Made by a program: the position numbers and the translations under genes. From Clostridium lentum (lineage in GTDB: Bacteria; Bacillota; Clostridia; Clostridiales; Clostridiaceae): a DNA stretch of 64,000 nt. Shown one piece after another: positions 36,166-46,028 of the stretch. Below the pieces are notes generated by a model. That model made no database searches. It saw only the letters and a list, made by a program, of their open reading frames with translations, and was not told the DNA's origin. The first letter of the stretch is position 1. Each line of letters opens with the position of its first letter. The stretch is taken from positions 1 through 64,000 of the forward strand of contig NZ_JACOOQ010000009.1 of assembly GCF_014287815.1 (NCBI RefSeq). Reading direction: 5' to 3'.

Positions 36166-36170
36166 CTCCA

Positions 36171-36263
36171 TTATCTTTCTTCTACTAACTTATCATCTAT
36201 AGTTAAATTTACTGAATCAATTTTCTTAAGTAATAAGTCTCTTTTATTTATTATATGGTTCAT
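36171..36263 (-). pseudogene. Short coding remnant beside the tmRNA terminator
   Basis: A 30-codon frame, MNHIINKRDLLLKKIDSVNL then TIDDKLVEER, faces away from ssrA. It has coding-like composition but no strong ribosome site and ends at the border of the IS3 remnant. It may be the start of a gene cut off by the element. Weak. Confidence 0.25.
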
Positions 36264-36286
36264 TGTTCTTACTTCTAAAAATAAAT

Positions 36287-36321
36287 AACCCTCGACAACA
36301 CAATCTGTATTGTCGAGGGTT
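36287..36321 (-). terminator. Terminator of ssrA
   Basis: AACCCTCGACAA pairs perfectly with TTGTCGAGGGTT around an 11-base loop. The minus-strand tail is ATTTATTTTT. It lies three bases past the CCA end of the tmRNA. Confidence 0.9.
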
Positions 36322-36324
36322 TCA

Positions 36325-36680
36325 TGGTGGAGGCGATGGGTGTCGAACCCATGTCCGAAAGCAGACCAGTCTAACTTTCTACGAGCGTAGTTTGTGAATA
36401 AAATTTCGGTCCTCAGTTCGCTCACAAACAAACTCCTGATTCCCTAGCTTCATAAATACCCCTTTAGCTCAAAGCTTTGCTAAACTTCGTTCCCCACTTT
36501 AATGACACCAGTAATCCTATGCGTGGGCACACAGGGCTGATGAGCAGCGTTAAATTAAGCTGCTAATGCAAAATTATCTTCTGCGTTTATATTTAATGCA
36601 TACTTTATTATCGAGGTGACATGCTTGCCTCGGCTCGCTTATCAAACCCATCTTACCCCCGTCGAAGCCAAAACGCCCCC
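36325..36680 (-). ncRNA. ssrA: tmRNA (transfer-messenger RNA)
   Basis: About 356 bases. The 5' end GGGGGCG pairs with CGCCTCC at the 3' end, followed by ACCA. The 5' region GGCTTCGACGGGGGTA and the T-arm GGTTCGACACCC are typical of tmRNA. The tag reading frame, GCA GAA GAT AAT TTT GCA TTA GCA GCT TAA (36584-36555), encodes AEDNFALAA. tmRNA rescues stalled ribosomes with SmpB, whose gene lies 4 kb upstream on the same strand (40581-41048), with rnr beyond. Its 3' end is a likely integration target (see 32690-32700). Confidence 0.98.
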
Positions 36681-36726
36681 ATGTAGTAATATGATATGAT
36701 AGCTTACTTACCATCCATATTAAGTT

Positions 36727-36759
36727 TTAAATCCTAATAAGTTTCTTATTAGGATTTAA
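36727..36759. terminator. Hairpin after the HD-GYP gene
   Basis: A 15-bp perfect stem (TTAAATCCTAATAAG and its complement) with a 3-base loop, 25 bases after the stop at 36784. The T-tract on the minus strand is poor, so termination strength is uncertain. Confidence 0.6.
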
Positions 36760-36783
36760 TTATAATTCATTTAAAATTTATTG

Positions 36784-38058
36784 TCAACTTTCAGTTTTAT
36801 CTCTACAAAGTTCCTCATATTGATTATTTATTTCATTATATTTTCTAATTAAGTCATTATACTTAGAGTTATTTTTCTTTCTTACTTTTTCACATATCTC
36901 TACAAGATAATCATAGTTCTCTATAACTTTATTTACTATATTTTTATCAATTTTATTATCATCTGCCATAGCTTTTAATATATCAAGAGTTTTATCTTTA
37001 GAGAACTTTTCTTTATAAGGCCTCTTTTCCATTAATGCACTTGAAATATCAGCTACTGCCAATATCTTAGCTTCCATAGGTATTTCTTCATCTTTAAGCC
37101 CATATGGATACCCAGTTCCATCTAACTTTTCATGATGCATCTCTGCTATTCCTCCTACATATTCCAATCCAAGTTCCTTTAAAATCATACCTGTATATAT
37201 AACATGTTCTTTCATTATTTCCATTTCTTCATAAGTTAATTTATCTGACTTTTCTAATATTTCTATAGGAGTAAATAACTTCCCTAAATCATGACAAAAA
37301 GCTGAAAGTAAAATAGTATCCATATCTTCTCTTACTATTCCTAAAAGCTTATATAAATTATACGTAATTACTTCTACAGTTATAGAGTGTTCTAATGTAC
37401 CTCTACTTCTAAAATTATTACATTGTATTATCATCTTGATAAACTGCTCTAACTCTTCTTTTGATATTTCTATAGTGTCTAAATAATTATAAAGTTCACT
37501 CAAATATTCTCCACTGCTTATCTTCTTATATAAAATATCATCTTCATTTATTTTTGAAAAAATATTACAAACTTCTATAGTAAACTCTTCATCAATATGG
37601 CTTAATAATTTTCGCATGTTTAAACTAAGCCCGTTTATATATATATTATCAATATCATTTAATATATTAAACAAAATAGCTATTTCTTTATATCTAATAC
37701 TTATTAAAGAATATTTATCATACGGAAGATGATGATATAAACATATCTCAGCCATATCTGTAGAATAAACAGTGTAATTTTCTAAAAATATATATCCGAA
37801 TACTGAATGATTACTCAAATCTGCTGTTACAGATTTATCATGTTTAAATTTTTCTTCTAATTTACAAGCGCCAATATCATGTAAAATGGCTATTTGCACC
37901 ATTTGATTTATTTCATCTTCACTGTATTTGCCTTGTTCTTGTAAATATTTTAATAATATGTATGCAACTCTGTGACCGTGTAGAAATAATTCTTCATCTG
38001 TTCCATTAAGAATATAAATAAATAATCTTAGTACATTTCCTAGAACATACTTTTTCAT
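36784..38058 (-). CDS. HD-GYP domain protein, probable cyclic-dinucleotide phosphodiesterase
   Basis: 424 residues. The N-terminal half has a divergent HD domain (HGHRVAYILLKYLQ, AILHDIGACKLEE). The C-terminal half is a fuller HD-GYP: HSITVEVITYNLYKL, CHDLGKLFTP, then MKEHVIYTGMIL, AEMHHEKLDGTGYPYGL and ILAVADISSALM. HD-GYP proteins generally hydrolyse c-di-GMP, and these metal ligands look intact. No membrane helix or receiver domain is present. It lies directly upstream of ssrA but ends in its own hairpin. Confidence 0.88.
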   Translation of the reverse strand: MKKYVLGNVLRLFIYILNGTDEELFLHGHRVAYILLKYLQEQGKYSEDEINQMVQIAILHDIGACKLEEKFKHDKSVTADLSNHSVFGYIFLENYTVYSTDMAEICLYHHLPYDKYSLISIRYKEIAILFNILNDIDNIYINGLSLNMRKLLSHIDEEFTIEVCNIFSKINEDDILYKKISSGEYLSELYNYLDTIEISKEELEQFIKMIIQCNNFRSRGTLEHSITVEVITYNLYKLLGIVREDMDTILLSAFCHDLGKLFTPIEILEKSDKLTYEEMEIMKEHVIYTGMILKELGLEYVGGIAEMHHEKLDGTGYPYGLKDEEIPMEAKILAVADISSALMEKRPYKEKFSKDKTLDILKAMADDNKIDKNIVNKVIENYDYLVEICEKVRKKNNSKYNDLIRKYNEINNQYEELCRDKTES

Positions 38059-38193
38059 TCTTCTACTCCACCTTTTCCCCTCTTATATAATTCCATAACA
38101 CTCATTATAAATCAATCTCTCATATTATAATTTTTCGTCTACAAATACTATTTTCTTTAACAACAGTATCAAAGATTAACAGATAATTTTTAT

Positions 38194-38238
38194 AAAAAAA
38201 GTGATAAAAGCTATACAAACCTAACAACTTCTATCACT
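38194..38238 (-). terminator. Terminator after the PTS remnant
   Basis: GTGATAGAAG pairs with CTTTTATCAC (one G-U), followed on the minus strand by TTTTTTTATAAAAA. It presumably ended the lost sugar-uptake operon. Confidence 0.75.
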
Positions 38239-38282
38239 TCATAATTTATATTATATTAATATTTATTGTTTTTGACACTATT

Positions 38283-38545
38283 TTACGCTTCTTCTTTAAT
38301 TCCCATAATAAAAGTAGCAATAAAAGAAACTGCTCCTGCAATAACTAATCCTATACAGTAATTTAGCATCGTATCACTAGTTGTAATAGCTATAGCTGGT
38401 AAAGCTGTAACTTCAACTGCTGTCATTTGAACTTTAGTAGCTACTACATAAGCTCAAGCTGCTGCTCCACCAATGGCAGCTCCAATTAAATCCTGTTGTT
38501 GCTATAAGTCCTAATTCTATAGCATGGAAGCTGTGGTGTATACCT
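38283..38545 (-). pseudogene. Remnant of a PTS sugar permease (EIIC, sucrose/beta-glucoside type)
   Basis: The minus strand reads GIHHSFHAIELGLIATTGFN, a well-known EIIC segment. It then jumps in another frame to GAAIGGAAA, an in-frame TGA, and AYVVATKVQMTAVEVTALPA, then NYCIGLVIAGAVSFIATFIM ending IKEEA. Compared with full EIIBC proteins, the N-terminus and about 70 residues in the middle are missing, with a frameshift and a stop. It lies next to a LacI-type regulator, so this was probably a sucrose-like uptake operon now lost. Confidence 0.85.
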
Positions 38546-38680
38546 GATTAAATATTTACTAGTATAAACTTGCAATATCTCACTTTGTAAAACCTTTTCA
38601 TAAGTTTCAAAATAAATTTGCAATACAAGGTATCGTTCCCATATTTTCAAATATAAAATTTACGTCTTACTATTATTTCA

Positions 38681-39679
38681 TTATGCACTATTTCTTTCTA
38701 TAAGTATATATGAAAGCTTAATATTTTTTTTAATAGTTTTTGATGTTTTTATACTACTCTTTAATAATTCCAACATTATTTCTGCACTCTTTCTACCTGA
38801 TGTCTTGTAATGATAGTGAATTGTAGTTAATTTGGGTGAAACAACTTCTGAAATCCTAGTATCTCCAATACTCACCACTGCTACATCCTTTGGTATATTT
38901 AAACCTTTATCTTTCAAACAATCTATGGCAGCTATAGCTAGATTATCCGTAACTGCAAAAATCGCTGTTGGTGTATTCTTTTTATTTATAAGCTCATTAG
39001 CTAATTTATAACCACTTTCATAAGAGAAATCTCCCACTTTTAAATTTTCTATATCCATCTCTATATTATTTTCTTTTAAAGCTGCTATATATCCATTTTC
39101 TCTCTCAAGACCAACAGATCTATCTTCTTCATAAACCCCTATGAAACCAATATTCTTATGACCTTTTCCTATAAGATACTCTGTCATATATTTTGCAGCA
39201 TTAAAATCATCATGATATACACAAGGATAGTTATCCATATACTGTGCCACCACAACTATTGGCACATTTAACTTATCCATAATCTTCTTATGTTTTGGAG
39301 TTATTTTAGTTCCCATGAATATTACGCCATCTACTTGATTATTTTTAAAAATATTTAAATATTCAAATTCTTTTTCCACTGAAAGGTTAGTGTTAGCTAT
39401 CAGTACATCATAATTATTTTCCGATAACACTTCTGTGATTCCTTGTACAACTCTTGGTGCTGTTTCTGTAGATATCTTTGGCACTATTACTCCAATAAGA
39501 TTTGTCTTACCAGTCCTTAATGATTTAGCATAACTTTGTGGCATAAAACCAGTCTCATCAATTACCTTCTTTATTTTTTCCCTGGATTCTGCTCCAACAT
39601 AGCCATTATTTAAGTATCTTGAAACTGTAGATTTTGATACGCCTGCTAATTTGGCTATATCAATTATATTTAATGTCAT
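38681..39679 (-). CDS. LacI-family transcriptional regulator (ScrR-like)
   Basis: 332 residues. The N-terminal helix-turn-helix is IDIAKLAGVSKSTVSRYLNN with hinge helix, followed by the periplasmic-binding-protein fold (LIGVIVPKISTETA, DGVIFMG, GHKNIGFIG, PTAIFAVTDNLAIAA). It should repress sugar-use genes until an inducer binds. Its neighbour is a broken PTS permease, so the local target seems lost and the regulator may be orphaned or act elsewhere. A long inverted repeat lies upstream (39758-39809). Confidence 0.9.
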   Translation of the reverse strand: MTLNIIDIAKLAGVSKSTVSRYLNNGYVGAESREKIKKVIDETGFMPQSYAKSLRTGKTNLIGVIVPKISTETAPRVVQGITEVLSENNYDVLIANTNLSVEKEFEYLNIFKNNQVDGVIFMGTKITPKHKKIMDKLNVPIVVVAQYMDNYPCVYHDDFNAAKYMTEYLIGKGHKNIGFIGVYEEDRSVGLERENGYIAALKENNIEMDIENLKVGDFSYESGYKLANELINKKNTPTAIFAVTDNLAIAAIDCLKDKGLNIPKDVAVVSIGDTRISEVVSPKLTTIHYHYKTSGRKSAEIMLELLKSSIKTSKTIKKNIKLSYILIERNSA

Positions 39680-39757
39680 TTCTTATCCCTCACTTTATAT
39701 ATCAGCAGGATATATTCTAGTCCTATCTATCTCCTACACTTATCCATTATTACTATT

Positions 39758-39809
39758 ATAGTATATATTACTATAAATATATACTTATTTTTATAGTAAT
39801 ATATACTAT
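39758..39809. promoter_or_regulatory. 20-bp perfect inverted repeat upstream of the LacI-type gene
   Basis: ATAGTATATATTACTATAAA (39758-39777) and its exact complement (39790-39809) are separated by 12 bases, about 80 bases before the LacI-type start and 50 bases after the stop at 39859. No T-tract follows on either strand, so it may be an operator or a structured RNA element rather than a terminator. Confidence 0.6.
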
Positions 39810-39858
39810 ATGGTATTATACTCAAAATACTAAACATCCTATATAAAAAATATAAAAA

Positions 39859-40443
39859 CTAATCATCTACATTATTTGTATCACCTGTACTATTCTCCCG
39901 ATATAATGCAGTGGTTCCTATCAAATTAAAAATATATGCTATTTCTTCTAATACAGCTCCAATAAATATTTCTTTATTTGCACTTTTAGTAACTAAAAAA
40001 TCTTCAGTATCTAAATTATGTGGTAATCTTTGATACTTTGTCCAATAAATCGGTGTTAATATAGTTTGTCCAAATAATTCTAATTGAGCTGCTAATACTG
40101 CTGTAGCATCAACATTAATTCCCATATCTTCAAATTCATCTGCAACTTCATTAATTAGCTCACTTTCTTCTTTATCACCATATTGGCCAGCTTGAAAAAT
40201 TTCATTTCTCCTTTTAATTCTAAATTGTAATATATTTATCCCTTGAACTGAAGCTGTATATTCTAATAAATATCCTAATACTAAAATTAATTGAGCTTTC
40301 CATTGGGTCTGCAATAATTCTATATCTTGCAAATCTTGTAATGTATAATTATTGTATTTATTAATTGTTTCTTCAGAATAACCAGTTTCATTTCTTCCAG
40401 CATTTTTGTCTTTTTTATATTTATTATGGGATATATGACACAC
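39859..40443 (-). CDS. Hypothetical protein
   Basis: 194 residues from a GTG overlapping a GGGGG ribosome site. The protein looks helical and soluble: charged N-terminus (KYKKDKNAGRNETGYSEE), then TLQDLQDIELLQTQWKAQLI and helices that include LGYLLEYTASVQGI and VAAQLELFG-like stretches (AAQLELFGQTILTPIYW). No signal peptide or clear membrane helix. I do not recognise the family. It stands alone between a LacI-type regulator and smpB. Confidence 0.65.
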   Translation of the reverse strand: MCHISHNKYKKDKNAGRNETGYSEETINKYNNYTLQDLQDIELLQTQWKAQLILVLGYLLEYTASVQGINILQFRIKRRNEIFQAGQYGDKEESELINEVADEFEDMGINVDATAVLAAQLELFGQTILTPIYWTKYQRLPHNLDTEDFLVTKSANKEIFIGAVLEEIAYIFNLIGTTALYRENSTGDTNNVDD

Positions 40444-40528
40444 CCCCTATTCTCGTAAAGTGAAATAAGTATCTTAGCTAGTCCTATATTTTATAATATA
40501 CTTAGCTTCATTTTTGGTGATTTTATGA

Positions 40529-40576
40529 TAAAAAAAAACAGATGTACCTAAAATTTTTTCTAATACATCTGTTTTT
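40529..40576 (-). terminator. Terminator after smpB
   Basis: AAAACAGATGTA pairs perfectly with TACATCTGTTTT across a 16-base loop, followed on the minus strand by a run of eight or nine T. It stands four bases after the smpB stop. Confidence 0.92.
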
Positions 40577-40580
40577 ATAA

Positions 40581-41048
40581 TTATCTATTTCTCTCTTTAA
40601 GTGCTCTTTCCATATCTCTCTTATGGGCTTTTTCTAACATAGAATCTCTCTTATCATAATTCTTTTTACCTCTACATAATCCTAAAGCCACCTTAACTTT
40701 TCCCTCTTTTAAGTATAGAGATAAAGGAATTAGCGTATATCCTTCTCTTGCTATTAATCCATTGAATCTAGCTATCTGCTCTTTATGCAAAAGTAACTTT
40801 CTTTCTCTTAATGGATCAACATTAAATATATTTCCTTGTTCGTAAGGACTAATATGCATGTTGTAAATAAAAACTTCACCATTTCTTACATCTGCATAAC
40901 AATCCTTTAAATTGCATTTACCAGCTCTAATAGATTTTACTTCAGTTCCAACTAAAGCTATCCCTGCTTCTATAGTCTCCTCTACAAAATAGTCATGACG
41001 AGCCTTTCTATTTTCAGCTAAATTGTTTTTGTTTTTAACCCTTGCCAC
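40581..41048 (-). CDS. smpB: SsrA-binding protein SmpB
   Basis: 155 residues. It binds tmRNA and carries it to stalled ribosomes. Family motifs: [50 protein letters not shown] and the basic C-terminal tail. A longer frame starts at 41057, but I choose the GTG at 41048 because it gives the usual MARVKNKNN start, with GGGTGG five bases upstream. It follows rnr and precedes ssrA by some 4 kb. Confidence 0.96.
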   Translation of the reverse strand: MARVKNKNNLAENRKARHDYFVEETIEAGIALVGTEVKSIRAGKCNLKDCYADVRNGEVFIYNMHISPYEQGNIFNVDPLRERKLLLHKEQIARFNGLIAREGYTLIPLSLYLKEGKVKVALGLCRGKKNYDKRDSMLEKAHKRDMERALKERNR

Positions 41049-41193
41049 TTTTTCCACCCACTTTATTTATTACGTACTTTTTCTTTTATTATAACAAAAT
41101 AATAAACATTTGAAACTAAAATTAACGCAGTGCTTATTAACTTGTAGTTTAATTAGCGTAGCGTTTAACTGCAAATAACTTCTATATAATTAT

Positions 41194-43428
41194 TTACATG
41201 CCTTCATCTTCCTCTTTTTGACCTTCTTCTTTTGGTCCAAACTCTTTCTTGATTTCAGCAATTATTGAAGCCGTTCTTTTACTTGGAACTATTTCTTCTT
41301 TTTCTCCTTCATTCTTAACTATATCAAAGAATATTTCTCTGTTATCAATATCTACTCTGCTACATCTTACTTTTACCGCATCACCTAATCTATAGATATT
41401 CTTAGTTCTTTCACCAATAAGCATTAAATGTGCTTCATCATATACATAATAATCATCATCTAAATCTGTAATATGAACTAATCCTTCAATGGTGTTTGAT
41501 AATTCCACAAAAATACCAAATGAAGTTACAGATGAAATTATTCCATCATATTCTTCTCCAATTCTATCCATCATATATTCAGCTTTCTTTAAATCATCAA
41601 CTTCTCTTTCAGCATCTTCTGCTAACCTTTCCATTTCAGATGATTGTTTTGCTGCTTCATCTACAATAACTGCAAGTCTTTCTCTTCTTTTATCATTTAT
41701 CTTACCATTTAGATTTTCCTTAATTATTCTATGAATTTGTAAATCAGGATATCTTCTTATAGGAGAAGTAAAATGACAATAGTATTGTGCTGCTAAACCA
41801 AAGTGTCCTGCACATTCTGGTGAATATCTAGCTTGCATCATACTTCTAAGTAAAAGTGTACTTACCACTGTTTCTTCTGGTTTACCTTGAACCTTTTCTA
41901 AGATTTCTTGGAGAGCTCTTGGATGTATCTCTTGTGAAGATTTAATTGTATATCCTAAGTTATAAATAAAATCTCTAAATCTTTGAAGCTTTTCATCATC
42001 TGGCTCTTCATGTACTCTATAAACGAACGGTAAATTCTGCCAATACATATTTTCAGCAATAGTTTCATTACATACAAGCATAAACTCTTCTATTATTCTA
42101 TTAGCTATTGCTCTTTCATATGGTTTTATATCAATTGGACGTCCAAGCTCATTAAGAACTATCTTTGATTCCTCAAAATCAAAGTCAATTGCTCCTCTTT
42201 TTCTTCTCTTTTCTCTTAAAATTAAACACAACTCTTCCATAGTCTTAAAGTCTTCTATTAAATAATCATATTTATTTAATAGCTCTTCATCAGCTTTGCC
42301 TTCTAATATTTTAGTTACATCAGTATAAGTCATTCTTTCATTTGTTTTAATTACTGTTTCATCAATTTCATGAGCTAGAACTTTACCCTTATGGTCTATT
42401 TCCATAAAACAACTTAATGTAAGTCTATCTACATTTGGATTTAATGAACATATACCATTTGATAATTTTTTAGGAAGCATTGGAATAACTCTATCTATTA
42501 AGTATACAGAAGTTGCTCTTTTTAAAGCTTCTTTATCTAGTGGATTTTTTTCTCTAACATAATGTGAAACATCAGCAATATGCACCCCTAATCTATAATT
42601 GCCATTAGCCAATCTTTCGATAGATACAGCATCATCTAAATCCTTGGCATCCTCTCCATCAATAGTGACCATTCTTAAATCTCTTATATCTCTTCTTCTA
42701 GCAATTTCAGCTGGATCTATTTCTTCTGATATTCCTTCAGCATATTTTAAAACCTTTTCTGGGAATTCTTCTGGAAGTCCGTGCTTTTTGATTATTGTTA
42801 ATATATCAAGACCCTTTTCACCCTTTTTACCTAATACTTCAGTTATTACTCCCTCTGGACTTCTTCTCTTATCTGCCCATTTAACAACTTTGACTATTAC
42901 CACATCTCCATGTTTTGCTCCATTGCTATCTTTTTTAGAAACAAATATATCTTGTGTAAGTCTTGTATCTTCTGGTACTACAAATCCAAAGTTTCTACTT
43001 TCCTCGTAAACTCCAATAACTTTTGTATTTGCTCTTTCTAGTATTTCAGCAACTTCTCCTTCTCTTTTCTTGCCATTTAAATCATCTCTCGTAATTTGAA
43101 CTAATATTCTATCACCATTCATGGCACCATTCATACATGAACTTGGTATAAATACATCATTTTCACCTTCATTTTCAGGAATTAAGAACCCAAATCCCTT
43201 TTTGTGTACCTGTAATTTTCCTGTTATTAATCCCATTCTCTCTGGAACTGCAAATTTATCCTTCTTAGTTCTTACGATAAGTCCTTCCTTTTCCATTATC
43301 TTTAAAGTCCATTTAAAATCTGTATATTCATTCTTGCTTATATCAAAAACAGCTACAAGCTCTTGAATATCCATTGGCCTGTAAGCTTCTTCTCTCATGA
43401 AGCTTAACAATGTTTCTTTTATTCCCAT
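41194..43428 (-). CDS. rnr: Ribonuclease R
   Basis: 744 residues, a 3'-5' exoribonuclease that degrades structured and tmRNA-tagged messages. Order: N-terminal winged helix (about 1-60), cold-shock domains, the RNB catalytic domain with TIDGEDAKDLDDAVS, a second stretch GVHIADVSHYVRE, the TSPIRRYPDLQIHR motif, and a C-terminal S1 domain (YDGIISSVTSFGIFVELSNT). Ends with an acidic tail. GGAGG precedes the ATG. The secG-rnr-smpB order is common in clostridia. Confidence 0.97.
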   Translation of the reverse strand: MGIKETLLSFMREEAYRPMDIQELVAVFDISKNEYTDFKWTLKIMEKEGLIVRTKKDKFAVPERMGLITGKLQVHKKGFGFLIPENEGENDVFIPSSCMNGAMNGDRILVQITRDDLNGKKREGEVAEILERANTKVIGVYEESRNFGFVVPEDTRLTQDIFVSKKDSNGAKHGDVVIVKVVKWADKRRSPEGVITEVLGKKGEKGLDILTIIKKHGLPEEFPEKVLKYAEGISEEIDPAEIARRRDIRDLRMVTIDGEDAKDLDDAVSIERLANGNYRLGVHIADVSHYVREKNPLDKEALKRATSVYLIDRVIPMLPKKLSNGICSLNPNVDRLTLSCFMEIDHKGKVLAHEIDETVIKTNERMTYTDVTKILEGKADEELLNKYDYLIEDFKTMEELCLILREKRRKRGAIDFDFEESKIVLNELGRPIDIKPYERAIANRIIEEFMLVCNETIAENMYWQNLPFVYRVHEEPDDEKLQRFRDFIYNLGYTIKSSQEIHPRALQEILEKVQGKPEETVVSTLLLRSMMQARYSPECAGHFGLAAQYYCHFTSPIRRYPDLQIHRIIKENLNGKINDKRRERLAVIVDEAAKQSSEMERLAEDAEREVDDLKKAEYMMDRIGEEYDGIISSVTSFGIFVELSNTIEGLVHITDLDDDYYVYDEAHLMLIGERTKNIYRLGDAVKVRCSRVDIDNREIFFDIVKNEGEKEEIVPSKRTASIIAEIKKEFGPKEEGQKEEDEGM

Positions 43429-43522
43429 ATAAATTTATTCCTCCATTTTTATATCTATATTTTATTCATGTAAACTTATATTCTTTAATATATTTTATCC
43501 TACTTTAATTATTAACAATAAA

Positions 43523-43551
43523 ATAGACCACTATACTTTATAGCGATCTAT
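43523..43551 (-). terminator. Hairpin after secG
   Basis: A 13-pair stem (ATAGATCGCTATA with TATAGTGGTCTAT, three non-Watson-Crick G-U pairs) with a 3-base loop and TTTTATTG on the minus strand. Read-through to rnr is possible. Confidence 0.7.
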
Positions 43552-43558
43552 GTATAAT

Positions 43559-43795
43559 CTATTTAACTACGTTTAAAGCTATTGTATTAATAGCAAATAA
43601 TAACATTGAAATCATTGTAACCTTTGCTAATAATGCTTCTTTTGTTCTTCCTTTATTTTTAGCAAAGAAAGTTTCATTTTTACTTCCTTGAATAAGTCCA
43701 CTTAAAGCATCAGCTTTACTTTTTTGCATTAATATTGATACTATAACAATTAATCCTACTACAATTTCAATTGCAAATAAAATTTTAGTTAACAT
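43559..43795 (-). CDS. secG: Preprotein translocase subunit SecG
   Basis: 78 residues with two membrane helices (about 5-22 and 55-75), separated by the family loop MQKSKADALSGLIQGSKNETFF. It assists SecYEG-dependent export. It lies between eno and rnr, and the upstream region holds GGGAGG. Confidence 0.93.
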   Translation of the reverse strand: MLTKILFAIEIVVGLIVIVSILMQKSKADALSGLIQGSKNETFFAKNKGRTKEALLAKVTMISMLLFAINTIALNVVK

Positions 43796-43912
43796 GGTGC
43801 ACCTCCCATATGTAATTCCTCTTAATTATGTGGTTTAATCATACCATAATAAGTTATAAATTACAAGCAAGCTACATATTCTGTCATTTATTTTCTTTAC
43901 TTTTCATAACTT

Positions 43913-43945
43913 AAAAGGCATTTCTTAAAATTGAAATGCCTTTTT
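43913..43945 (-). terminator. Terminator after eno
   Basis: AAAAGGCATTTC pairs perfectly with GAAATGCCTTTT across an 8-base loop, four bases after the eno stop. Confidence 0.85.
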
Positions 43946-43948
43946 AAA

Positions 43949-45283
<1,335 letters not shown>

Positions 45284-45341
45284 CTACTTCATTATTTTTT
45301 TCATAAATATAAAATAATATTCATAAATTTATCAACATGAA

Positions 45342-45374
45342 AAATGGACTGTTCGTTTAACAAACAGTCCATTT
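45342..45374 (-). terminator. Terminator after the kinase-like gene
   Basis: AAATGGACTGTT and AACAGTCCATTT pair in a 12-bp stem, with ATTTTTCATG following on the minus strand. It separates the kinase-like gene from eno. Confidence 0.82.
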
Positions 45375-45379
45375 CTTTA

Positions 45380-45961
45380 TTATTCTTCATTGCAGTACTC
45401 TTCAAATTTCATTTCCCATTTCTTTGCACTTTCATAATCAATTTCTCGCATATACTTTAAAAATATATCTAAATAATCTATTCCTTTTAGCCCCTTCATT
45501 AAATGCCTTGGAAATGAAACTTTTCTTGTATAACATTGCTTTGGGTCTATTACTTTTAAATTTTCATTTTCATCAACATATATATCTCTGCACCTTGCAT
45601 CTAACTTAGAAAACTTTAATCTTTTCATTTCATTGATAAGTTTGTATAAATTCAGCACAAGTTTTTTAGACATTCCATTTTCCTTAATATAGTGATCAAG
45701 TCTCTTTCCTTGAACCATTTCTCTAAGTATATAATATCTATCACACCTAAAAATTCTTGGAAAATATTTAGACCTTTTTACTTTATATAATATTTTAGCT
45801 TCTTCCCTGCATATATCTTTATTAGTAAATATCTTAACAGCTTTATCTTCAGGAAGTTCATAAACTATTCCATTATGACCTTCCCCTAAAAATTTTGCTT
45901 CTCTAAAAAGTTTTTCTAATTCTTTATCAAAATTAGCTGAGTATGCATATGTCCTAACCAT
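45380..45961 (-). CDS. Atypical protein-kinase-like protein
   Basis: 193 residues with the N-lobe of a kinase fold: Gly-rich loop LGEGHNGIVYELPEDKAVKIF with the ATP Lys, then EEAKILYKV and the hinge YILREMVQGKRLDHY. The usual HRD and DFG motifs are altered: the catalytic loop reads KLDARCRDIYVDENENLKVIDP. It is shorter than ordinary Ser/Thr kinases, closer to the small RIO/KdkA-type group. Target unknown. Confidence 0.7.
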   Translation of the reverse strand: MVRTYAYSANFDKELEKLFREAKFLGEGHNGIVYELPEDKAVKIFTNKDICREEAKILYKVKRSKYFPRIFRCDRYYILREMVQGKRLDHYIKENGMSKKLVLNLYKLINEMKRLKFSKLDARCRDIYVDENENLKVIDPKQCYTRKVSFPRHLMKGLKGIDYLDIFLKYMREIDYESAKKWEMKFEEYCNEE

Positions 45962-46028
45962 TATACCTACCTAAAACGAAATACTTACTTACATTATACT
46001 ATTCCTATCTACTATTTATATTTACTTT

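Larger units (their letters stand above)
35310..36170 (+). mobile_element. Decayed IS3-family element
   Basis: Remnants of both orfA and orfB of an IS3-type element (IS150-like group) run on the plus strand. There are several frameshifts and a large deletion in orfB. The left end is probably near GTGGAGACATTAAGTC (about 35312). The right end is blurred near 36165, where the orfB tail reads QYNLCLRKQTNGKSTF in a shifted frame. I cannot define terminal repeats or a target duplication. Confidence 0.8.

Noticed and set aside
36171-36431. 86-codon minus-strand frame overlapping the tmRNA 3' end
   Set aside because: Most of it lies inside ssrA. Only the last 30 codons could be coding, listed separately at low confidence.
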